A stretch of DNA of 5,588 nucleotides, from NCBI GenBank assembly GCA_002364555.1, contig DEYM01000100.1:803-6390 (forward strand), read 5' to 3'. A program made the translations under genes and the position numbers. This document shows positions 1 to 5,117 of the stretch, piece by piece. The notes below the pieces were generated by a model. It saw only the letters and a program-made list of their open reading frames with translations, did not search any database and was not told where the DNA came from. The stretch's first letter is position 1; every line of letters begins with the position of its first letter. The stretch comes from Phycisphaerales bacterium UBA3158. Its GTDB lineage: Bacteria; Planctomycetota; Phycisphaerae; Phycisphaerales; SM1A02.

Positions 1-365
1 TCATCGGGGACCACATGGACGAGTGAGGACATGCTGAGGATGCCATCGAAGGATGCGGGTTCGAATTCCGGTCTTCTCATGTCCATCAACTGGAAATCGA
101 CCTCGGGAAAGCGCAGTCGGCCACGATTGATGAAGGCTTCGCAGAGATCGATCGCCACGACGTCGTAGCCGGCCAACTTCAGGGCATTGGCATCGATACC
201 CGGTCCACATCCCAGTTCGAGTATCCGGCGGTTCTGGTCGGGTCTGCCCAGAAGTTGTCTGATGGACGCCCTGAGTGTCGGATCATCCTCGATGGTCGCG
301 TAGTACTCCGCGATGCCCTCGTAGGTGAGGATGGTCTCGTTCGTGTGATCGTCGGAAAAGGGCAT
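1..365 (-). CDS. Class I SAM-dependent methyltransferase, 3' part cut by the window edge
   Basis: The first 121 residues of a Rossmann-fold methyltransferase that would move a methyl group from S-adenosylmethionine to an unknown acceptor in the cytoplasm. Motif I, ILELGCGPGID, lies at residues 48-58 and forms the SAM-binding glycine loop. An acidic residue ends the second strand (VVAID, Asp73), Asp95 sits in the motif II region, and FDGILSMSSLVHVVPD (107-121) fits the strand and helix after it. Such proteins usually have about 200 residues, so perhaps 40% lies beyond the left edge, including most substrate-specific parts. The ATG at 363-365 was chosen because it gives a normal length ahead of motif I; no strong ribosome binding site precedes it and the frame stays open for some codons upstream. 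It follows the lyase gene by 37 bp on the same strand, so co-transcription is likely. The fold is secure; the substrate cannot be told. Confidence 0.88.
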   Translation of the reverse strand, partial: MPFSDDHTNETILTYEGIAEYYATIEDDPTLRASIRQLLGRPDQNRRILELGCGPGIDANALKLAGYDVVAIDLCEAFINRGRLRFPEVDFQLMDMRRPEFEPASFDGILSMSSLVHVVPD

Positions 366-402
366 GGGTGCGGATCTTGTCGGTGTACAGAGATGGGAGG
401 TC

Positions 403-1317
403 TCAGTGGTCCATTGGTCTATCTGGCAATCCGAGTGCTTCCAGTGCATTCGCCAGTTCGGCAGCCGACCTCTTGGTGATGGGCCGCAGCGGAGGACGTG
501 GAGGCCCCAGATCGAGTCCGGCGAGTTTCATGACGGTTCTGCCGGCGGGAATGATTCCATGATCCTCGAGCACATCGATCATGACGACGACTTTGTCATG
601 CGCAGCCGTGGCGGTGATCATGTCGCCGGCTTCATGGGCGTTCATCATCTGTTGAAAGAGTCCGGCGGAGTGGTTGTAGGCCGCGCCGATGGCCGACTTG
701 ACCCCCAGCTGCAGACCGAAGAGGAGCATCTGATCGCAGGCGAAGATGACCTGTGCATCATCTCCACAGGTCTCGACGGCCTGTTCGAGATTCTCGAGGT
801 CGCATCGAGTCAGCTTCACGCCCGCGAAATTCGGTATGGATCCCATCATCGCATCCAGGGTGAGCGTGGGGGGGAAGTCCACATGCGATCGAGATGGATT
901 GTCATAGAAGAGGAACGGTGTTTCGCCGGCCGCCTTGGCGATTGGTTTCAGGAATTCGACGAGATCATCGACCGATGCCGGAGGTATGCACGGAGGAGCC
1001 ATGGCCGCGATGACGTCGACGCCTGCAGCGGCGGCAGCCTTCGACATTTCGATGGCTTCCGACTGGCATGGGCTTCCTGCATGGAAGATGGTGGCCAGTC
1101 CTTGCTTCTTCGCCTCCGGACACCAGGCTTCGATGAGATCGATGCGTTCACTCATCGTGAAGGAGACGGATTCCCCCGTCGTTCCACAGATGAAGACGCT
1201 GTTCACGGCTGATTTGCCCAGATGCTCCGCATAGGCTGGGACGACATCGAGATTCAGCGAACCGTCATCGTTCGTCGGCGTGTAGGTGGCTGCTGACAGG
1301 CCTTGAAGAAGTTCCAT
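403..1317 (-). CDS. nanA: N-acetylneuraminate lyase-like class I aldolase (DapA/NanA superfamily)
   Basis: A 304-residue TIM-barrel aldolase, full family length, no signal peptide, so cytoplasmic. Family members form a Schiff base with a pyruvate-type substrate; the lyase branch splits N-acetylneuraminate into pyruvate and N-acetylmannosamine. Visible motifs are GTTGES (45-50, carboxylate-binding loop), the catalytic Tyr138 in FLFYDNP, and the Schiff-base Lys168 in FAGVKLT. IGAAYN (210-215) matches the lyase signature IGSTYN rather than the dihydrodipicolinate synthase one. GPPRPPLRP near the C terminus and the CDQMLLFGLQLG stretch resemble animal-type NPL more than E. coli NanA. A position that is Glu192 in E. 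coli NanA appears as Gln196, so the exact sugar may differ. The start has AGGA nine bases upstream. Divergent from the sialidase-like gene, which supports a sialic-acid role. A related 2-keto-3-deoxy sugar aldolase is the main alternative. Confidence 0.85.
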   Translation of the reverse strand: MELLQGLSAATYTPTNDDGSLNLDVVPAYAEHLGKSAVNSVFICGTTGESVSFTMSERIDLIEAWCPEAKKQGLATIFHAGSPCQSEAIEMSKAAAAAGVDVIAAMAPPCIPPASVDDLVEFLKPIAKAAGETPFLFYDNPSRSHVDFPPTLTLDAMMGSIPNFAGVKLTRCDLENLEQAVETCGDDAQVIFACDQMLLFGLQLGVKSAIGAAYNHSAGLFQQMMNAHEAGDMITATAAHDKVVVMIDVLEDHGIIPAGRTVMKLAGLDLGPPRPPLRPITKRSAAELANALEALGLPDRPMDH

Positions 1318-1326
1318 GGTGATCCA

Positions 1327-1330
1327 TCCT
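1327..1330 (-). promoter_or_regulatory. Ribosome binding site of the lyase gene
   Basis: AGGA on the minus strand, nine bases before the ATG at 1315-1317. It supports that ATG as the true start of the lyase, which also gives the usual family N terminus (a short strand ahead of the TPTNDDG segment). Confidence 0.55.
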
Positions 1331-1366
1331 AGTCGATCGATGCCGTCGGTGACGATGATAGAATCC

Positions 1367-1392
1367 GTTCATCACGCTGTTGTTCATCGCTG
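1367..1392 (+). repeat. Short imperfect direct repeat, possible operator
   Basis: GTTCATCACGCTG (1367-1379) is followed by GTTCATCGCTG (1382-1392); the copies start 15 bases apart and differ by two inserted bases. They sit just downstream of the candidate plus-strand -10 box in the divergent region, where a regulator could act on both genes. No known operator consensus is recognised and two 7-base matches in a biased sequence could be chance. Confidence 0.3.
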
Positions 1393-1418
1393 CAATCATC
1401 ACCAACTGCATTTGATCC

Positions 1419-1422
1419 GGAG
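1419..1422 (+). promoter_or_regulatory. Ribosome binding site deciding the GTG start of the sialidase-like gene
   Basis: GGAG, eight bases before the GTG at 1431-1433. The frame has a TGA stop at 1413-1415 and no ATG between that stop and residue 54, so this site and the signal peptide that begins directly at the GTG fix the start. Confidence 0.6.
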
Positions 1423-1430
1423 CCTGTCCT

Positions 1431-3128
1431 GTGAATCCTGCATGGATCGTTTGTCTTGTTCTGTCATGGTTCATTCTTCAGGTTGGGTCCGGTGTCGCCG
1501 GTGGGCCAGCATCGGTTTCAGGCGATTACGAGCGTTCGATTCCGTGGTTGGATCTCACCGATCTGGCGGAGTGGAAGCAGGGGCGGGGAATGGCGAATCC
1601 CGTGCATCGAGCGACCACCGCACTGCCGGATGATTCCGTCATACGTCTCGATTCCACCTTGGAAGGGGGTATGAGTCTCGTTCATCGACCAGGGGCAGGT
1701 CTGTCGCCGATCGGCCCCATCCAACAGCATCGCGTGCTCGATGGCATGGTGCTCGATGCATCGCCTCTTTCCGGTGATCGGATAGGTGTTCTCCTCTACG
1801 ACATGTCCGAGCAGAGCCCGACCCATGGCTGCCTGGTCATCTGGGTGGGCACACTGGATGATCTGCTCTCATCCCGGGAAGGTTCGTACACCGTCAAGCT
1901 GACGGATACCGATTCGGAGATACCGATCCGTGGAGAGATCCACAGAAATCTCGAGAGCAGCGTGTTCAGAGTGAGAGCGGACTTCGATGGAGATGTCCCT
2001 CGGAGATTCCAGTCCGTTCTGACCATGATGGAACTGGACGAACGTGTCCCGACACGTGGGTACGACATACCGACTCTGGATCTCGACTCCCTGACGACGG
2101 GGCATGTGGTCGTCGATCGCGAGCCGGGTCAGTATCTCGGGCATCCGACCACCGTGTTGTTGGAGGATGGAAAGACCATTCTCTGCGTCTATCCCCGTGG
2201 CCATGGCCGTGGAGGTGTCGTCTACAAACGTTCTCTCGATGGTGGTCTGACCTGGTCGGAGCGTCTGCCGACGCCATCAAGCTGGGAAGGCAGCCAGGAG
2301 GTTCCCACGCTTCATCGTGTCGTTGATCTCGAATCAGGCAAGAAGAGGCTCATCATGTGGTCGGGCCTGTTCCCGGCTCGATTGTCTGTGAGTGAGGATG
2401 ACGGCGAGACCTTCTCGCCATTGAAGGCCGTCGGTGATTGGGGGGGGATCGTCGTGATGGGATTCGTCGAGCAGCTCGTCGATGGCCGCTATCTTGCGAT
2501 GTTCCATGATGACGGGCGGTTCATCTCCGAAGACAATCGCCAGACCGATCCGGTCACCTTCACCCTGTACAGCACCCTGAGTGAAGATGGTGGACGCAGT
2601 TGGTCGGCACCTCGATCGGTCTGGTCGGGGCAGGATCTGCATCTGTGCGAACCGGGAGTCGTTCGTTCACCCGACGGGGATACGTTGGCGATCCTTCTTC
2701 GTGAAAACAGTCGACGACGCAATTCGCATGTCATGTTCAGTGAAGATGAGGGGGATACCTGGTCGGCTCCGAGGGAGCTTCCCGCCTCGTTGACCGGGGA
2801 TCGCCATACCGCCGTGTACTCGCCGGATGGGCGGCTCTTCATCTCATTCAGGGACACGACTCTCGAGTCGCCCACCAAGGGTGATTGGGTCGGTTGGGTG
2901 GGGACCTGGGACGACATCCGCTACGGGCTTCCGGGCGACTACCGTGTGCGTCTCAAGGACAACAAGCATGCCTGGGATACCGCGTATCCCGGTGTGGAGA
3001 TGCTTCCGGATGGAACGATCGTCGCAACGACCTATGGACATTGGGACGAGGGTGAACCCCCGTACATCCGTTCAGTTCGCCTGAAGCTCGAGACACTTGA
3101 CCAGATGAAGCCGATCACATCCGATTGA
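1431..3128 (+). CDS. Secreted sialidase-like (BNR/Asp-box) six-bladed beta-propeller protein with N-terminal extension
   Basis: A 565-residue exported protein. Residues 1-24 look like a signal peptide (hydrophobic core 5-18, likely cleavage near Ala23), though the N-terminal basic residue is missing. The catalytic-type propeller runs from about residue 218 to the end, with four Asp boxes (S-x-D-x-G-x-[TS]-[WF]) at 268-275, 321-328, 384-391 and 437-444. GH33 sialidases release terminal sialic acid. Likely matches are Glu407 (CEPG), Arg424 (LLREN), Arg458 or Arg474, and the nucleophile Tyr535 (TTYGHW). The classical RIP arginine region reads YLGHP (235-239), and the acid/base Asp region reads RGHGRG (256-261), so two expected catalytic residues are not where they should be. 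Residues about 100-206 repeat the last blade. Starts with GTG. The neighbouring lyase supports action on sialic acids; another glycosidase or sugar-binding role is possible. Confidence 0.85.
   Translation: MNPAWIVCLVLSWFILQVGSGVAGGPASVSGDYERSIPWLDLTDLAEWKQGRGMANPVHRATTALPDDSVIRLDSTLEGGMSLVHRPGAGLSPIGPIQQHRVLDGMVLDASPLSGDRIGVLLYDMSEQSPTHGCLVIWVGTLDDLLSSREGSYTVKLTDTDSEIPIRGEIHRNLESSVFRVRADFDGDVPRRFQSVLTMMELDERVPTRGYDIPTLDLDSLTTGHVVVDREPGQYLGHPTTVLLEDGKTILCVYPRGHGRGGVVYKRSLDGGLTWSERLPTPSSWEGSQEVPTLHRVVDLESGKKRLIMWSGLFPARLSVSEDDGETFSPLKAVGDWGGIVVMGFVEQLVDGRYLAMFHDDGRFISEDNRQTDPVTFTLYSTLSEDGGRSWSAPRSVWSGQDLHLCEPGVVRSPDGDTLAILLRENSRRRNSHVMFSEDEGDTWSAPRELPASLTGDRHTAVYSPDGRLFISFRDTTLESPTKGDWVGWVGTWDDIRYGLPGDYRVRLKDNKHAWDTAYPGVEMLPDGTIVATTYGHWDEGEPPYIRSVRLKLETLDQMKPITSD
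1800..1907 (+). repeat. Degenerate N-terminal copy of the last propeller blade (protein-level repeat, copy 1)
   Basis: Encodes residues 124-159 of the sialidase-like protein. This segment aligns without a gap with residues 475-510, at a constant offset of 351 residues, with 17 of 36 positions identical. Shared signatures are SPTxG, VxWVGTxDD and GxYxVxL. Similarity seems to continue to about residue 203, ending in a shared SV...LD pattern. The residue facing Tyr535 is not Tyr in this copy, and Arg474 is replaced by Tyr123, so this copy is probably not catalytic. Confidence 0.75.
2853..2960 (+). repeat. Canonical last-blade segment of the sialidase-like propeller (protein-level repeat, copy 2)
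   Basis: Encodes residues 475-510, the canonical partner of the N-terminal copy. It follows the conserved FRD (473-475) and leads to the DG and TTYGHW segment carrying the likely nucleophile Tyr535. It contains SPTKG and WVGTWDD. The wording resembles planctomycete sialidase-family proteins as I recall them. Confidence 0.75.
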
Positions 3129-3154
3129 GCCGGAAGCGACGACCGGAAATCGGA
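3120..3154. terminator. Hairpin-forming inverted repeat at the convergent gene junction
   Basis: TCCGATT (3120-3126) pairs perfectly with AATCGGA (3148-3154), and inside it CCGG (3130-3133) pairs with CCGG (3143-3146) around a nine-base loop, with a small asymmetric bulge. It spans the stop of the sialidase-like gene and the 27-bp gap before the stop of the Msr gene, a typical place for a bidirectional terminator. Neither side has a run of T, so intrinsic termination would be weak at best. Confidence 0.35.
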
Positions 3155-3155
3155 C

Positions 3156-4235
3156 TCAGTGAGCAGCCTTGGTCGTCTCGGTCCACGGATTGACGACGTG
3201 GCACATGCGTCCCGTCTTCTGAATGTAGTCCTGATGATAGTCTTCCGCGGCGTAGTACTTCTTGGCGGGCTCCACTTCCGTGACGATCGGTTTCGAATAC
3301 GCCTTCTCAGCGGTCAGTCTTTCTATCAGGGCTTTCGCCTGCTTGGCCTGCTCATCGTCGACGGTGTAGATGCCTGATCGGTACTGGCTGCCCACATCGG
3401 GTCCCTGTCGATTCAGCTGGGTTGGATCATGCATCTTGAAGAAGGCTTCCAGGAGTTCCTGATAGCTGATCTTGTTCTTGTCGAACGTCACCTTGACGAC
3501 TTCGGCATGACCAGTGTCCTTGTAGCACACGTCCTTGTAGGTGGGATTGTCGGTTCTACCCTGCATGTAACCGCTTTCCGAATCGATGACACCCTGTCCC
3601 TCCTGGAACCAGTGCTCGATTCCCCAGAAGCAGCCTCCGGCGAAGTAGGCGGTCTCGAGCTCCGCAGGTCGGGACGCCTCGGGTACCGGCTTGCCTTCCT
3701 CGAGGAACACGAGGGCAGCCGAGTTGAGACAGTGTCGTTCACCGGTTGGTGGGGGCCCGTCCTCGAAGACATGGCCCATGTGGGCATCACAACGTGCGCA
3801 GGAGATCTCAGTCCTGACCATGCCGTAGGCCTTGTCGACATCGCGTCGGAGATGGTCAGGGTCCACAGGCGTGTAGAAGCTTGGCCATCCCGTTCCGGAA
3901 TCGAACTTGTGGCTTGATGAGAAGAGTGGAAGACCGCAGACCACGCATGCGTACGTACCATCCTTCTTGTTGTCCAGAAGTGTCCCGCAGAAGGCTCGTT
4001 CCGTTCCGGCCTTCTGGGTGATCTTGAAGGCTTCGGGAGTCAGTTTCGATGTGAGAACGGCTTTCCTCTGATCATCGATCGGGGTGATGTCATGTCCACT
4101 CTTTGAATACACGGGTGTCATCTCTGTCTCCGTTCCGGCTGCGGAATCGACCTCTTTCCGGGTGGGGCTGTCGAGACCGCCCGCAATGACCAGAATGGCC
4201 GAGAGCCCTACGAGGATGGGAATGAATAGTCGCAT
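3156..4235 (-). CDS. msrBA: Membrane-anchored or periplasmic MsrB-MsrA methionine sulfoxide reductase fusion
   Basis: A 359-residue two-domain protein reducing both methionine sulfoxide epimers in oxidised proteins. Residues 4-20 are a hydrophobic signal or anchor segment without a lipobox Cys, placing the enzyme outside the cytoplasmic membrane. The MsrB domain (about 53-180) has zinc-binding CxxC pairs (Cys97/Cys100, Cys146/Cys149), GTGWPSF (114-120) and the catalytic Cys169 in RHCLNSAAL; Cys83 in AFCG is a candidate resolving residue. The MsrA domain (about 194-350) has GGCFWG with catalytic Cys202, GHAEVV (242-247), GPDVGSQYRSGIY (278-290), and Cys345 as a possible resolving cysteine. The order B then A is one of the two known fusion orders. 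The ATG at 4233-4235 is chosen; a TTG two codons upstream (4239-4241) fits better with GGGAG at 4248-4252 (6 versus 12 bases). It lies 25 bp after the esterase gene and is probably co-transcribed with it. Confidence 0.93.
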   Translation of the reverse strand: MRLFIPILVGLSAILVIAGGLDSPTRKEVDSAAGTETEMTPVYSKSGHDITPIDDQRKAVLTSKLTPEAFKITQKAGTERAFCGTLLDNKKDGTYACVVCGLPLFSSSHKFDSGTGWPSFYTPVDPDHLRRDVDKAYGMVRTEISCARCDAHMGHVFEDGPPPTGERHCLNSAALVFLEEGKPVPEASRPAELETAYFAGGCFWGIEHWFQEGQGVIDSESGYMQGRTDNPTYKDVCYKDTGHAEVVKVTFDKNKISYQELLEAFFKMHDPTQLNRQGPDVGSQYRSGIYTVDDEQAKQAKALIERLTAEKAYSKPIVTEVEPAKKYYAAEDYHQDYIQKTGRMCHVVNPWTETTKAAH

Positions 4236-4260
4236 GCCCAATGATATCTCCCATGAGGGC

Positions 4261-5085
4261 TCAAGGTTCTGTTTTTGACTCGGGTCGGGCGTCTGTCGAG
4301 GAGAAACCGGTCGGAGGATGCGGATTACGTTGGGCAAACATCCAGTCCATGGCGCCTCGAGGGCCGTACGCATAGGGCCACGAGGCATGGCCGACTCCCG
4401 GAAGGACCGTGTAGGCAGGACGCCCTCCGGCATCCCGGATGGCGGTCACCATTCGCTGACTCGCGCTTTCGGGCACGATTTTGTCAGTGTCACCATGGAA
4501 TGCCCAGATGGGGACATCCGTCAGTTTCGAGGCGGTTCGTGGATCACCTCCGCCGCAGATGGGTATCACGGCGGCGAACCAGTCCGGATGGCGAGCCGCC
4601 AGATCCCAGCTTCCAAAGCCACCCATGGAGAGACCGGTCAGATAGATGCGCGAGGTGTCGATGTTCTCCTCGGAGAGGATCTTCTGGATCGTGACAATGG
4701 CCGCCTTCAAGGCCTTGGTCTGTTCCGCCGGTCTGTCCTTCCGGGCGCGAAACGGGGACCAGGAGTCATCGGAAGGGCATTGGGGAGCGAGCACGAAGCA
4801 GTTGCGAGTGTTGAGATGGGGGGCATCCAGAAAACGTTCCGGGAGATAGGTCAGTTGACGTTGGTTGTCATCGCCTCTTTCCCCTGCTCCATGGAGAAAG
4901 ATCACGAGTGGCGCACTCGTGTTTCGATTGGCTGGTTTCAGAATTCGATACGGATAGGTCTTGTTTCCATTCGATGTCGACATGGTCGTTTCACCATGTT
5001 CATATCGCGTGGTGTCGTTCGCCTGGACAGAGGATGACATCATGAGAATGACCAGAAGGACTGAGGGGAGCAGTGCCATTTGCAT
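4261..5085 (-). CDS. Secreted alpha/beta-hydrolase esterase (phospholipase/carboxylesterase or CE1-like)
   Basis: A 274-residue exported serine hydrolase. Residues 1-22 form a signal peptide ending VQA. The mature part has the classical order of alpha/beta-hydrolase elements: the oxyanion loop HGAGERG (65-71), the nucleophile Ser153 in GLSMGG (151-156), the acid Asp201 (or Asp198) in HGDTDKIVP (197-205), and the base His233 in GVGHASW (230-236). The pattern resembles the prolyl oligopeptidase-like, PHB-depolymerase and feruloyl-esterase groups, which cleave small ester bonds on polysaccharides or polymers. No carbohydrate-binding module or lid domain is visible, and the tail after about residue 253 looks disordered. 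The start has AGGA eight bases upstream. A second ATG two codons later is less well placed. It sits in the middle of a three-gene run, 32 bp after the unrecognised gene and 25 bp before the Msr fusion. Substrate unknown; deacylation of glycans would fit the neighbourhood but is a guess. Confidence 0.85.
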   Translation of the reverse strand: MQMALLPSVLLVILMMSSSVQANDTTRYEHGETTMSTSNGNKTYPYRILKPANRNTSAPLVIFLHGAGERGDDNQRQLTYLPERFLDAPHLNTRNCFVLAPQCPSDDSWSPFRARKDRPAEQTKALKAAIVTIQKILSEENIDTSRIYLTGLSMGGFGSWDLAARHPDWFAAVIPICGGGDPRTASKLTDVPIWAFHGDTDKIVPESASQRMVTAIRDAGGRPAYTVLPGVGHASWPYAYGPRGAMDWMFAQRNPHPPTGFSSTDARPESKTEP

Positions 5086-5093
5086 GGTTCGTA

Positions 5094-5097
5094 TCCT
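5094..5097 (-). promoter_or_regulatory. Ribosome binding site of the esterase gene
   Basis: AGGA on the minus strand, eight bases before the ATG at 5083-5085. It lies in the 32-bp gap after the preceding gene, so the esterase can be translated on its own from a shared transcript. Confidence 0.55.
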
Positions 5098-5117
5098 GTG
5101 GATCCGAGTCGTGGTGG

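Larger units (their letters stand above)
1318..1430. promoter_or_regulatory. Divergent intergenic region between lyase and sialidase-like genes
   Basis: These 113 bases lie between two start codons facing away from each other, so they must hold both promoters and probably any shared operator. TAGAAT at 1359-1364 on the plus strand matches five of six bases of a sigma-70 type -10 box, but I see no good -35 box at the right distance. On the minus strand the overlapping TATCAT (1355-1360) is a weaker candidate. A direct repeat of GTTCATC (1367-1373 and 1382-1388) and the palindrome TCGATCGA (1333-1340) are possible protein-binding sites. The location is secure, the individual boxes are not. Confidence 0.5.

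Noticed and set aside
364..1212. A 282-codon open frame on the plus strand opposite the lyase
   Set aside because: It is an antisense shadow of the lyase coding region: its translation has no family motif, is rich in Arg, Gly and His as expected from the complementary frame, and it has no convincing ribosome binding site.
403..1317. Dihydrodipicolinate synthase (dapA) for the aldolase
   Set aside because: The K-x-T after the Schiff-base lysine, the IGAAYN segment, the GPPRPPLRP C-terminal segment, and the sialidase-like neighbour favour the lyase branch, although the superfamily is shared.
1336..1364. A full sigma-70 promoter ahead of the sialidase-like gene
   Set aside because: Only the -10-like TAGAAT is good; no recognisable -35 box lies 16-18 bases upstream, so I did not list a complete promoter.
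3429..3917. A 162-codon plus-strand frame and a 157-codon minus-strand frame inside the Msr gene
   Set aside because: Both overlap the unmistakable MsrB and MsrA coding frame and show no motifs of their own.
4236..4433. A 66-codon upstream extension of the Msr frame
   Set aside because: It would overlap the end of the esterase gene by over 170 bases and put a low-complexity leader before an obvious signal segment, so the start near 4235 is preferred.
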